A stretch of DNA of 64,000 bases from JABDGZ01 sp964487685 (GTDB lineage: Bacteria; Omnitrophota; Gorgyraeia; Zapsychrales; Fredricksoniimonadaceae). Of the stretch, positions 40,317 to 48,816 are shown piece after piece (the stretch's first letter is position 1; each line of letters opens with the position of its first letter). The translations under genes and the position numbers were made by a program. Where the stretch lies: positions 5,719 to 69,718 of the forward strand of contig CAZASA010000002.1 in NCBI GenBank assembly GCA_964487685.1, read 5' to 3'. The notes below the pieces were generated by a model. The model was not told where the DNA came from. It made no database searches and saw only the letters and a program-made list of their open reading frames with translations.

Positions 40317-41627
40317 ATGTCGATAGCTGTGCGCGTTAGTGTTTGGATATTAGGAGTGCTTGTTGTGGTCAGTGCTGCGGTCGCGGTATTGGCGTTGGTG
40401 CAAAAGCAAACACTGCAAGGACAGAACCAGAGCCTCCATTCTCAAATTACCGACTATCAAATGAAGTTGGAGAATTTAAATTCGACGGTCAAAAAATTAA
40501 ATGATACCGCAGACCAGCTCAATAGCAAAATTTCCCAGTCGCAACAAGACAAGGCTCAGTTACAAAGCCTGAATGACACCTTAAAACAAAAATCCGACGA
40601 CCTGCAAAACCAGTTGAACCAGGCCGGTTCCGACCGGGATGATTGGAAAAACAGGGTCGATACCTTAAGCCATGAACGCGATGCGTTGATGGAAAAATTA
40701 AAGAACCCTCCTGTCAAGATCGTTTACAAGGACCGTATCGTCTATAAAACCGCACCTGCCGGCGATGATGATGCTTCTAATCCGTCGGGCGTCAGTGTCG
40801 GGCAGGGCGATCAGTATTGGGCTTCCGTATTGAAGCAGAAGGCAGCACTCCAGCTTGAGATCGATAAACAGAAAAACCAATTGGACGAAGCTGCCTTGCA
40901 GGTGGTAGAGCTTAAGAAACAAAATTCCGACCTGGAATTGGAGATCAAGCAGATCGGTAATGAGAAGGATGAGATCAACCAAAAGATAAAATATGGACAG
41001 GATTTGGCCGATAACCTGGCCATTGATCTTGCCCGCTCACGCAATGACCAGAAAGCGGTCAATGACCGCGCCGATAAACTTAAAGGCGAGAACCTGGATT
41101 TGCTTTCCCAGATCAGGGCTTTGACCTCAACGAAGGTCGACCTTGAAAAGACTATTTCTCGCCTGACCGATGACAAAGACGCGATGCAAAAGAAATTGAT
41201 CGAGACGGAGAGCATCATTCAAAGCCGTATCGATGATATCTGGAAGATCAAGTCAAGCCTGGACAAGAAACTTTCCCAGAACATGGCTTCAATACCTTCT
41301 TCGCCTTCCTCATCAGGCAGCGGCAGCATGGAATTACCTCCGATCATTGTCAATGCCGCCGGCCAGCAACAGGACGCCGCAGCATCTGCGCCTGCAGGGA
41401 TGAGGACAGAGGGGGCGATCATCAGCATGAACGACACCAATAATTTCGTCATCGTGGATCTTGGCCAGAGCAATAGTGCTGTGAGCGTCGGCAATAGCCT
41501 CAAGGTCTATCGCGGATCAAATGTCATTGCCGACCTGGAGGTCATCCAGGTCCGTCGTGAGATCTGTGCCGCGGATATCAAGGACAAGACCGCTGACCTT
41601 AAAGTCGGGGATGTCGTAAAGATGTAA
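40317..41627 (+). CDS. Membrane-anchored coiled-coil protein with small C-terminal beta domain
   Basis: A 436-residue protein. One N-terminal membrane helix (about residues 7-29) is followed by a long coiled coil (about 30-330) broken by a Pro/Asp-rich insert near residue 140. It ends in a compact beta domain (about 362-436) with GAIISMNDTNNFVIVDLGQ and VGNSLKVYRGSNVIADLEVI. That end resembles the small beta-barrel found at the C-terminus of FlgT-like and other envelope proteins. A structural role in the envelope is plausible. It has no catalytic motif. Next downstream is the LacI regulator. Confidence 0.7.
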   Translation: MSIAVRVSVWILGVLVVVSAAVAVLALVQKQTLQGQNQSLHSQITDYQMKLENLNSTVKKLNDTADQLNSKISQSQQDKAQLQSLNDTLKQKSDDLQNQLNQAGSDRDDWKNRVDTLSHERDALMEKLKNPPVKIVYKDRIVYKTAPAGDDDASNPSGVSVGQGDQYWASVLKQKAALQLEIDKQKNQLDEAALQVVELKKQNSDLELEIKQIGNEKDEINQKIKYGQDLADNLAIDLARSRNDQKAVNDRADKLKGENLDLLSQIRALTSTKVDLEKTISRLTDDKDAMQKKLIETESIIQSRIDDIWKIKSSLDKKLSQNMASIPSSPSSSGSGSMELPPIIVNAAGQQQDAAASAPAGMRTEGAIISMNDTNNFVIVDLGQSNSAVSVGNSLKVYRGSNVIADLEVIQVRREICAADIKDKTADLKVGDVVKM

Positions 41628-41662
41628 TTTTAGTCTAACCTTTTCATTCGTTTGATCACACC

Positions 41663-42670
41663 GTGGTTGAAAAAAAAATAAGCATAACAGATGTCGCCCG
41701 CAAGGCCAATGTATCCATCACGACAGTCTCTCGCGTCCTTAACAAAGTCCCCACCGTCAATAAAGAGATCGCCCAGCGTGTCGAGCAGGTCATCAGCGAG
41801 CTTAAGTTCCGCCCTAATCCAACGGCCCAGCGCCTGGCCAAAGGTATCCAGAATACGGCTGTCGGTTTTGTCATTCCCGGTTATCCGGGCATTTTCCATT
41901 CTTTCTATGCCGTTGAGCTGATGCGCGGCATCGGCCATGGCTGTGAGACCTTAAGGCTCGATTTGATCTTCCATATTACAGACGGGAGCAATCCATTAAG
42001 GTCAAATTTTGCCGGCGGCCTTATTTTTGCGGACATCATCGAGAATTTGCCCCAGGTCGAGACCGCTGTCCGTGAGGGCACGCCCTGCCTGGTCATCAAC
42101 CATATTGTCAAAGACCTCAAGGTCAGTTATATCGCGGTGGACAATGTCAAAGGCGGTTTTACCGCCGCGGAATACCTGATCAATTTAGGCCATAAGCGTA
42201 TCGCCACCATCACCGGCAATATGCAGACCCAGGCCGGCATCGACCGTTTTGAAGGTTTCCAGAAGGCCCTCAAAGAGCACGATATTGATTGCCCGCCGGA
42301 TTATGTGTATAAGGGAGACTATTCCCGCCGTTCGGCCCGTCAAGCCGCGGAACGTTTTTTCTCCCTGGAAAACCCGCCGACCGCGATCTTCGCCGCCAGC
42401 GATGAGATGGCCCTTGAGGTCATTTCGGTCGCCATGGAAAACGGCATCAAGGTGCCGGAAGATATTTCCATCATCGGATTTGACGATAACCCCGCGGGAC
42501 TTTTTGGGCCCGTGGGATTGACCACGATCAAACAGCCCTTGTTTGCCATGGGTGAAGAGGCCACCAAGGTCATTTATGAGATCATGACAGGCAAGCAAGA
42601 AGGCCTCATCCACAAAGTCCTTTCTCCGGATCTCATCATCCGCGAATCCTGCGCCGAACCCTCTTCGTAA
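41663..42670 (+). CDS. LacI-family transcriptional regulator
   Basis: A 335-residue LacI/GalR regulator. The helix-turn-helix is ITDVARKANVSITTVSRVLN followed by the hinge NPTAQRLAKG. The effector domain has FAASDEMALEVI and SIIGFDDNP. The start is a GTG at 41663, giving the standard N-terminus. It is positioned at the end of the sugar region, so a saccharide-responsive control of these genes is likely. One LacI-like palindrome is at 27061. The effector is unknown. Confidence 0.9.
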   Translation: MVEKKISITDVARKANVSITTVSRVLNKVPTVNKEIAQRVEQVISELKFRPNPTAQRLAKGIQNTAVGFVIPGYPGIFHSFYAVELMRGIGHGCETLRLDLIFHITDGSNPLRSNFAGGLIFADIIENLPQVETAVREGTPCLVINHIVKDLKVSYIAVDNVKGGFTAAEYLINLGHKRIATITGNMQTQAGIDRFEGFQKALKEHDIDCPPDYVYKGDYSRRSARQAAERFFSLENPPTAIFAASDEMALEVISVAMENGIKVPEDISIIGFDDNPAGLFGPVGLTTIKQPLFAMGEEATKVIYEIMTGKQEGLIHKVLSPDLIIRESCAEPSS

Positions 42671-42706
42671 CGCACGCCATTTTAAATATAAATTTATTAA
42701 TTTTGA

Positions 42707-42826
42707 GTGCACGTCGAGATGAAGAACTATTATATATTCGGCACGGGATATTTTCGCCTTGCGTACTTTTGGCGAAAAATCCCTTAATGTGCCGAATATA
42801 TAATAGTTCTTCATCTCTAGACGCAT
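42707..42826. repeat. Long inverted repeat 1 (29-bp perfect arms)
   Basis: The left arm 42716-42744 (starting GAGATGAAGAACTATTATAT) is the exact reverse complement of 42789-42817. An inner stem GGGATATTTTCGCC (42745) / GGCGAAAAATCCC (42771) extends the hairpin to a 12-base loop, and weaker pairing (TGC-CGTC / GACGCA) continues outward. No gene or T-run is present. If transcribed it would form a very stable hairpin of about 100 nt. The 491-bp gap 42671-43162 contains only this, inverted repeat 2 and the mnmG promoter. Confidence 0.8.
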
Positions 42827-42863
42827 GTAAATAAGTAATAATTCTCTTCGAAACATGCGGATA

Positions 42864-43089
42864 GCTAACGGCTAAATTTATTGTTTCGCAGCGACTTGTC
42901 ATTTTTAGTCAAAAGTTTCTTGTTGTTCCGGGAATCCTGAGGCTTTTTCGCCGAAGGATGGCTGAACATGATCGAGCCTTGTCCGCCAGAGGCGGATAAG
43001 GCGAGTTGTTCAGCCACCGGAACAACAGAAAAACTTTTGACGTTAAAAAAATGACCCAGGAGCAAGAAGCAATAAATTTAGCCGTTAGC
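42864..43089. repeat. Long inverted repeat 2 with nested palindromes (226 bp)
   Basis: The outer 20-bp arms GCTAACGGCTAAATTTATTG (42864-42883) and 43070-43089 are perfectly complementary. After internal loops, 42898-42931 pairs with 43017-43055 (GTCATTTTT, TCAAAAGTTT, GTTGTTCCGG against their complements). Inside is GGCTGAACA / TGTTCAGCC. At the tip is GCCTTGTCCGCC-AGA-GGCGGATAAGGC (42976-43002), and a side hairpin ATCCT/AGGAT sits on the left strand. The whole element is self-complementary, 73 bp before mnmG. It may be a MITE-like element or a structured RNA. Confidence 0.75.
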
Positions 43090-43125
43090 GCCCGTAGAGT
43101 TTAGATTGTATAGAGCGCGTTATTG

Positions 43126-43154
43126 TTGACAATCGTCGCATTTCAGGGTATTTT
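43126..43154 (+). promoter_or_regulatory. mnmG promoter, probable leaderless start
   Basis: A consensus TTGACA (43126), a 17-bp spacer and TATTTT (43149). Eight bases separate the -10 box from ATG 43163, and no Shine-Dalgarno is present. Confidence 0.6.
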
Positions 43155-43162
43155 AGTGCCTT

Positions 43163-45046
43163 ATGAATTCATTTGATTGTATCGTTATAGGAGCAGGACA
43201 TGCGGGGGTTGAGGCGGCTTTGAGTGCGGCCCGTATGGGGCTTAAGGTCGCTATGGTGACCCTATCTCAAGAGACCATAGGCCAGATGAGCTGTAACCCT
43301 GCCATCGGCGGGGTTGGTAAGGGGCAATTGGTCAAGGAGATCGATGCCTTGGGCGGCCAGATGGGTTTGGCGGCTGATTGCACGGGTATTCAGTTCCGCC
43401 AGCTCAACGCTTCCAAAGGCCAGGCTGTCCGTTCTTCCCGCTGTCAATCCGACCGCAAACAATACCGTTTATATATGAAGCAGGTGGTCTTAAACCAACC
43501 CAATCTCGTTGTCATCGAAGATAAGGTCATTGAGCTCTTGGTGGAATCTGGGGAGGTTAAAGGTCTTGTAACCGCTGGCGGCCTGCATTTACAATCTCCG
43601 ACAGTGGTTATCACCACCGGTACTTTTTTAGACGGGCGAATTCATATGGGGACACAGATCGTCTCCGGCGGCCGCATCGGTGAGCAGGCCTCCCAACGGC
43701 TTGCCCATTCCATCCGTGATCTTGGTTTTGAGGTGTTGATGTTCAAGACCGGCACACCGCCCAGGCTTGATGGACGTACCATTGATTTTACACATATGGA
43801 ACGACAGGATTCGGATGACCCGATCCTGCCGTTTTCTTTCAGGACACCTTTTATTGCACAGGACCGCAAACTTTTGCCATGTTTCATTACGCGTACGACC
43901 GAAGAGACCCATGATATCATCCGTGCCAATTTCCATTTATCGCCGATGTATTCCGGCCAGATCAAGGCCACCGGTGTCCGTTATTGCCCCTCCATCGAAG
44001 ACAAATTAAAAAAATTCGCCCACCGCTCGTCCCATCATGTTTTCCTGGAGCCTGAAGGGCTGGACACATTTGAATATTATCCAAACGGTATTTCGACCGG
44101 TCTTCCGGCTGATGTACAAGAGAAAATGGTCCATTCCATCCCGGGCCTAGAGAAGGCCGTGATGGTGCGTCCGGGCTATTCCATTGAGCATGGGGTAGTG
44201 CCGGCCACCGAATTGAAACCAACGCTCGAGACCAAGAAGGTCAAAGGATTATATTTGGCAGGCCAGATCAATGGTACCACCGGATATGAAGAAGCCGGCG
44301 CCCAAGGATTGATCGCTGGGATCAACGCTGCTTTACAGGTGCAAAACAAAGAGCCGTTCATCTTGGGCCGCCACGAATCTTATATCGGGGTCTTGATCGA
44401 TGATCTGACCACCAAGGGCACTGAGGAGCCTTACCGGATGTTCACCTCGAGGGTGGAATACCGCCTGATCGTGCGTGAGGACAATGCGGACAAGCGTTTG
44501 TCATCTTATGGGTATAAGTTCGGGTTATTATCTGACCAGGACAACCAAAAAATAATGGAGAAATATTCAGCGATCAACGATGAGATCGAACATTTACGCA
44601 GTACCAAGATCCCGCCAGGAACACCCTTGGATGAGATTTTAAAGAATGCCGCCAGTGCCCCTTTGCAGCAGTCTGTCTCCTTGTATGATCTGCTTAAAAG
44701 GCCGGAGATCAATTATGATATGATCTCGGGCTTTGACGGCACCTTAAAGGACCTAGGCCGTCAGGTGATCGCCCAGGTTGAATATGAGATCAAATATGAA
44801 GGTTTTATCCATCGTCAGCAAAAAGAAGTGGAAAAATTCCGGCATATCGAATATATCCGTATCCCTGAGGGTTTTGATTTTAAGGAGATCCCGGGGCTTT
44901 CCAAAGAGATCGTCGAGAAACTTAACCGTTTTAATCCCGTCACCCTAGGACAAGCTAACCGGATATCCGGTGTGACCCCTTCAGCGATCACCGTATTGAT
45001 GGTTTATTTAAAAAAATGGAATGCAGCAAAAAAAGACAAACTTTAA
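43163..45046 (+). CDS. mnmG: tRNA uridine 5-carboxymethylaminomethyl modification enzyme MnmG
   Basis: A 627-residue MnmG/GidA of normal length. The FAD-binding motif is IGAGHAGVEAALSAARMG. Further hallmarks are MSCNPAIGGVGKGQLVKEID, GTFLDGRIHMG, and the C-terminal helical domain with AEYRLIVREDNAD-type text (here VEYRLIVREDNAD) that contacts MnmE. It uses FADH2, NADH and methylene-THF with MnmE to modify wobble U34. Here the two partner genes are 17 kb apart. The promoter lies directly before the ATG. Confidence 0.97.
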   Translation: MNSFDCIVIGAGHAGVEAALSAARMGLKVAMVTLSQETIGQMSCNPAIGGVGKGQLVKEIDALGGQMGLAADCTGIQFRQLNASKGQAVRSSRCQSDRKQYRLYMKQVVLNQPNLVVIEDKVIELLVESGEVKGLVTAGGLHLQSPTVVITTGTFLDGRIHMGTQIVSGGRIGEQASQRLAHSIRDLGFEVLMFKTGTPPRLDGRTIDFTHMERQDSDDPILPFSFRTPFIAQDRKLLPCFITRTTEETHDIIRANFHLSPMYSGQIKATGVRYCPSIEDKLKKFAHRSSHHVFLEPEGLDTFEYYPNGISTGLPADVQEKMVHSIPGLEKAVMVRPGYSIEHGVVPATELKPTLETKKVKGLYLAGQINGTTGYEEAGAQGLIAGINAALQVQNKEPFILGRHESYIGVLIDDLTTKGTEEPYRMFTSRVEYRLIVREDNADKRLSSYGYKFGLLSDQDNQKIMEKYSAINDEIEHLRSTKIPPGTPLDEILKNAASAPLQQSVSLYDLLKRPEINYDMISGFDGTLKDLGRQVIAQVEYEIKYEGFIHRQQKEVEKFRHIEYIRIPEGFDFKEIPGLSKEIVEKLNRFNPVTLGQANRISGVTPSAITVLMVYLKKWNAAKKDKL

Positions 45047-45062
45047 CCGGGAGAGATCACTC

Positions 45063-45998
45063 ATGAAAATCGCCAATGATATCACAGAATTGATCGGCAA
45101 TACGCCTTTAGTCAAACTTAATAAGGTTACGAAAGGCTGTCAGGCTACGGTGCTGGCAAAACTGGAATTCTTTAATCCTTTAAGTTCAGTCAAGGACAGG
45201 ATCGGTTTTAACATGATCCGTGCCGCCGAGAAAGAAGGGAAGATCAAGGCCAACACCGTCATTGTTGAGCCAACTTCCGGAAATACCGGCATTGCCCTGG
45301 CCTTTGTCTGTGCGGTCAAAGGTTATAAATTGATGCTGACCATGCCTGAGACGATGAGCTTGGAGCGTCGGGCTTTATTAAGGGCTTTAGGCGCAGAACT
45401 GGTTTTAACGCCTGGCCCGGAAGGGATGAAGGGGGCGATCAAAAAAGCCAAAGATATCCTGGATTCTGATCCGGATAAATATTTTATGCCCCAGCAATTT
45501 GATAATCCCGCGAATGTCGAGATCCACCGGTTGACAACGGCCGAAGAGATATGGCGTGATACGGACGGTAAGGTGGATATATTGGTCTCTGGGGTTGGCA
45601 CAGGCGGCACGATCACGGGTATTGCCCAGGTGATCAAGCAGCGCAAGCCTTCATTTAAAGCGATCGCTGTTGAGCCGGTCACCTCACCAGTCCTTTCCGG
45701 TGGACAGGCAGGTCCTCACAAGATCCAGGGCATCGGAGCAGGATTTATTCCCAGCATTGTGGATGTGAAGCTTATTGATGAGGTCATCCAGGTTTCCAAT
45801 GATGAGTCCTTTGCTATGGCCAAGAGATTGATCCGTGAGGAAGGCATTCTTTGCGGGATTTCATCCGGTGCAGCGGTCACTGCGGCTGTGAAGGTGGCCA
45901 TGCGCCCGGAGAATAAGGGCAAGATGATCGTTGCGATCATTCCATCCACCGGCGAGCGTTATTTATCTACCGATCTTTTTGCTGAGTATCGTTCATAA
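45063..45998 (+). CDS. cysK: Cysteine synthase (O-acetylserine sulfhydrylase)
   Basis: A 311-residue PLP enzyme, CysK/CysM group. The PLP lysine is in SSVKDRIG, then PTSGNTGIALA and SGVGTGGTITG, with QFDNPANVEIH for substrate binding. ATG 45063 has GGGAGAG at 45048-45054, and the upstream in-frame Met lies inside mnmG. It makes cysteine from O-acetylserine and sulfide. The tail overlaps that of convergent thiF by 6 bp. Cysteine is the sulfur source for thiamine thiazole synthesis, so the neighbourhood makes sense. Confidence 0.94.
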   Translation: MKIANDITELIGNTPLVKLNKVTKGCQATVLAKLEFFNPLSSVKDRIGFNMIRAAEKEGKIKANTVIVEPTSGNTGIALAFVCAVKGYKLMLTMPETMSLERRALLRALGAELVLTPGPEGMKGAIKKAKDILDSDPDKYFMPQQFDNPANVEIHRLTTAEEIWRDTDGKVDILVSGVGTGGTITGIAQVIKQRKPSFKAIAVEPVTSPVLSGGQAGPHKIQGIGAGFIPSIVDVKLIDEVIQVSNDESFAMAKRLIREEGILCGISSGAAVTAAVKVAMRPENKGKMIVAIIPSTGERYLSTDLFAEYRS

Positions 45999-46598
45999 CC
46001 CAAGGGTTTGATCGAGGACGATCTCGGCCATCATGGCGGCGCATTGGGTCACGCGCGGGGCCATGGGTGGATGTCCTTTGGCGCTGTCAGTACTGCGGTC
46101 CCCGCAAATATAGACATTGCCCATTTTCTTGACGGTCATGGGCTTTTTTTCTTTTAATCCTGCCATCCCAACCCCGCTGATGACCAAAGGGAAACGCGGC
46201 GCGTAATACTGCACGAACCGGTACTTCCAGTCCGTCACATCAAAAGCTTCAACGATAATATCAAATCCTTTAAAAAATTCTTCAGCATTGCCTTCATGCC
46301 ATTTGGTTTGGTGGACCACTATATTAGCGTCGGGGTTAATGTCCAGGAGCCGTGTTTTAAGGACTTCAACCTTGGGCCGTCCTATCTCAGCGGTGAAATA
46401 CTGCTGGCGGTTGAGATTGGAGGCATCGATCACGTCTTGGTCGATGATCTCAAGGCACTTGAAACCCGAACGCACCAGGATCATAGCGCAGTTAGAACCC
46501 AAGCCGCCGGCGCCGCCAATACCGATCTTGCGGGACTGGATCAGGGCTAATTGATCAGCGTTAAGGTATTTTAAAAGACCTTGTTCAAAGGCGTTCAT
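45993..46598 (-). CDS. thiF: ThiS adenylyltransferase ThiF
   Basis: A 201-residue E1-like enzyme of the short ThiF type. The nucleotide-binding motif is IGIGGAGGLGSNCAMIL, with the family Asp/Arg pattern in EIIDQDVIDASNLNRQQYF. Two Cys residues lie near the C-terminus (ICGDRSTD and TQCAAMMAEI). It activates the ThiS C-terminus as acyl-adenylate for sulfur transfer. The start overlaps thiH by ATGA. Fourth and last gene of the thiSGHF operon. Confidence 0.9.
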   Translation of the reverse strand: MNAFEQGLLKYLNADQLALIQSRKIGIGGAGGLGSNCAMILVRSGFKCLEIIDQDVIDASNLNRQQYFTAEIGRPKVEVLKTRLLDINPDANIVVHQTKWHEGNAEEFFKGFDIIVEAFDVTDWKYRFVQYYAPRFPLVISGVGMAGLKEKKPMTVKKMGNVYICGDRSTDSAKGHPPMAPRVTQCAAMMAEIVLDQTLGL

Positions 46599-47614
46599 AG
46601 GGCGTTTTCAATATGGCGCCAGTCCGTAAATACAGGATCAAAATTCTTGGCTTTAAGAAGGCTTATGATCTGGGCAACACTGCGTTCGTCCTTGATATCG
46701 AATTGCGGGTCCTGGTTCTTTTCTTCCAGCAGGGTGTAGCCGCCGACCGACGTGTTTGAACCTGCCGACATACGGGTGATGCCGATCTCTAAAAGATGGT
46801 CGCGTAGTCTGGGTTCTTCGCGGGTGGAAAGATTGATGCCTACCCGGGGAAATAAAATTCGGGTCAAGGCGATGATCTTGACGAACTGCGCATCATCGAC
46901 GTCACAATGGCCCAAGGCTTCTGATTTGACCGTGCGAAGCCGGGGGAATGAGACGCTGTATTCAACCCCGGGAAAAGCTTTTTCCAATTCCCTTAAATGC
47001 TGGTAAAGCGCATAGGTGTCCTGGACAACATCGCTCAAGCCCAAAAGGATCCCTAAGGACAGATGGCGCATACCGGCTTGGGCCGCGCGTCTTGGCGTTT
47101 GATACCTGAAATCATAATCTTTTTTATAGCCGGATAAATGCACCTGGGCGTAGCGTGTTCGGTCATAGGTTTCCTGATAAACAGTGATACCATCCACCCC
47201 GGCGGCGAATAATTCCTGGTATTCGGGCATTTGCATCGGATGCACTTCAAGGGCAATGCCCTGGAAATATTCTGAGCCGATCATGGCCGCTTCTTTTAAA
47301 TACGACACAGGGGTATGTTTATAGGACTCGCCGGTCAACATTAGGATATTGCGAATACCTTGCCCGTGGATGTACTGCATTTCCTTGCGGTACTGCTCGG
47401 GTTCAAGCTTCATCCGCTGGATCTTGTGCTGACTGTGGAATCCGCAATAGGTGCAATGGCTGGAACAGAAATTGGATAAGTACAAAGGTCCATAAAGACT
47501 TATAGCACGGCCGAAATATTGCCGTGTCGTTTGGGCTGCCTGAAGGGCCAGCGCTTCGACGGATCGCGGTGATCTATCAGTGAGAATATTTTTAATTTGC
47601 TGGAACGTCATCAT
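46595..47614 (-). CDS. thiH: 2-iminoacetate synthase ThiH
   Basis: A 339-residue radical SAM tyrosine lyase. The cluster motif is C-x3-C-x2-C in SNFCSSHCTYCGFHSQHK. It then has GVDGITVYQETYDRTRYAQVH and LSTREEPRLRDHLLEIGITR, which are ThiH/ThiGH-like. It splits tyrosine to dehydroglycine for thiazole formation, the anaerobic route (an alternative to ThiO). This suggests life under low oxygen. It overlaps thiG by 23 bp. Confidence 0.94.
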   Translation of the reverse strand: MMTFQQIKNILTDRSPRSVEALALQAAQTTRQYFGRAISLYGPLYLSNFCSSHCTYCGFHSQHKIQRMKLEPEQYRKEMQYIHGQGIRNILMLTGESYKHTPVSYLKEAAMIGSEYFQGIALEVHPMQMPEYQELFAAGVDGITVYQETYDRTRYAQVHLSGYKKDYDFRYQTPRRAAQAGMRHLSLGILLGLSDVVQDTYALYQHLRELEKAFPGVEYSVSFPRLRTVKSEALGHCDVDDAQFVKIIALTRILFPRVGINLSTREEPRLRDHLLEIGITRMSAGSNTSVGGYTLLEEKNQDPQFDIKDERSVAQIISLLKAKNFDPVFTDWRHIENAL

Positions 47615-48380
47615 ACAAAAATCCCGTCAGGGGTGAGGAGGCATTAGCTAAAAAATTCTTAAGAGGCAAACCGCTTAAATAGGCCATACGTCCGGCTTCA
47701 ACAGCTAAAGCAAAGGCACGGGCCAGTGTCGCCGGATCCTGGGCGGAGGCGACCGCAGTATTGACCAAGACAGCATCCGCGCCCATTTCCATGGCTTCAG
47801 CCGCTTGGGAGGGGGCTCCGATGCCGGCATCCACGATGATGGGAAGGTCGATCTCATCGATCAAAACCTGGATAAATTCCTTGGTCTTCAAGCCCTGATT
47901 ACTGCCGATAAAAGAGCCCAAGGGCATGACTGTCGCGGCACCAGCTTTAACAAGGGCACGCGCGGTATATAGATCGGGTGTAATGTAGGGCAGTACCACA
48001 AAGCCTTCGGCCGCGAGGATCTCGGTTGCTTTGATGGTTTCCTGATTGTCAGGAAGTAAATATTTACTGTCATTGATCACTTCGATCTTGACCCAATTGC
48101 CGCAGCCTGATGCTTTGGCCAGACGAGCGATGCGCACCGCTTCCTGGGCGTTACGCGCACCGGAGGTGTTCGTTAATAGTGTTACATGCGGGGGAATGAA
48201 TTCCAGGATATTTTCTTCATGGCGTTCAAGGTCAATACGGCGAAGAGCCACGGTGACGATTTGACTGCCGCTTGCGGCAATGCTTTGGGCCAGGTCATTT
48301 TTACTTTTGAATTTTCCGGTACCCAACAAAAAACGGCTGGTAAATGATTTGCCCGCGATCACTAAAGCAGGATCGGTCAT
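47592..48380 (-). CDS. thiG: Thiazole synthase ThiG
   Basis: A 262-residue TIM-barrel ThiG. FLLGTGKFKS lies at the N-terminus, the Schiff-base lysine is in NWVKIEVIND, and VDAGIGAPSQAAEAMEMGAD with VLVNTAVA is near the end. It condenses DXP, dehydroglycine and ThiS-thiocarboxylate to the thiazole phosphate. ATG at 48380 was chosen because it gives the family N-terminus (MTDPALVIAGKSF) one base after the thiS stop. A longer in-frame start would run into thiS. Confidence 0.95.
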   Translation of the reverse strand: MTDPALVIAGKSFTSRFLLGTGKFKSKNDLAQSIAASGSQIVTVALRRIDLERHEENILEFIPPHVTLLTNTSGARNAQEAVRIARLAKASGCGNWVKIEVINDSKYLLPDNQETIKATEILAAEGFVVLPYITPDLYTARALVKAGAATVMPLGSFIGSNQGLKTKEFIQVLIDEIDLPIIVDAGIGAPSQAAEAMEMGADAVLVNTAVASAQDPATLARAFALAVEAGRMAYLSGLPLKNFLANASSPLTGFLYDDVPAN

Positions 48381-48381
48381 C

Positions 48382-48582
48382 TTAACCACCACCGACGAAG
48401 GTGACCAGTTCCAGGGCATCGCCGTTTTTAAGCGTTGTCTGGGGCCATTTTTCTGAAGGTATGATATTACCGTTTAGTTCAGTGATCACATGTTTGGGCT
48501 GTTTGCAAAAACCCGCGACAATTTCAGACAAGTTCTTTGCCGTGTCCAATTGTTGGGATGTACCATTGATGGTGATATTCAT
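48382..48582 (-). CDS. thiS: Sulfur carrier protein ThiS
   Basis: A 66-residue ubiquitin-like sulfur carrier ending in the functional Gly-Gly (VTFVGGG). It begins MNITINGTSQQL and has VITELNGNIIP at the centre, both typical. First gene of the minus-strand thiSGHF operon. GAGG lies about seven bases before the ATG. No TPP riboswitch features are present in the upstream 230 bp. Confidence 0.93.
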   Translation of the reverse strand: MNITINGTSQQLDTAKNLSEIVAGFCKQPKHVITELNGNIIPSEKWPQTTLKNGDALELVTFVGGG

Positions 48583-48610
48583 AACGTACCTCGCTAATTT
48601 TCAATGTTTC

Positions 48611-48639
48611 ATTCTAATTTATTTGCCCTAAAAAAGCAA
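48611..48639 (-). promoter_or_regulatory. Candidate promoter of the thiSGHF operon
   Basis: On the minus strand: TTGCTT (48639-48634), a 17-bp spacer and TAGAAT (48616-48611), 28 bases before the thiS ATG. Confidence 0.4.
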
Positions 48640-48739
48640 ATTTTTGCGGGGCGCATAAATATTTAATAATAATATTTACAGCCATATTTTTGATATAAAA
48701 TATCCCTGTTGGAATTGATTTTAGCCGCAAAAATATATC

Positions 48740-48767
48740 TTTTATTTCCGGGCGTTTTTTGTATAAT
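48740..48767 (+). promoter_or_regulatory. Candidate speD promoter
   Basis: A clear -10 TATAAT at 48762 with a weak -35 (TTTTAT, 48740) at 16 bp. The leader of about 43 bases ends with AAAGGAC at 48801 before ATG 48817. The gap 48583-48816 is AT-rich and otherwise empty. Confidence 0.45.
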
Positions 48768-48816
48768 ATTGCGTTTCTATTGAAAGACCAAAGCGCAAAA
48801 AAAGGACGGCCAATAA

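Noticed and set aside
42185..42856. Minus-strand open frame over the LacI gene and the first long hairpin
   Set aside because: It runs through the inverted repeat and the LacI complement; no motif or start signal.
48583..48816. Possible TPP riboswitch ahead of thiS
   Set aside because: The leader is only about 28 bases from the candidate promoter and has none of the conserved TPP core (CTGAGA and related segments).
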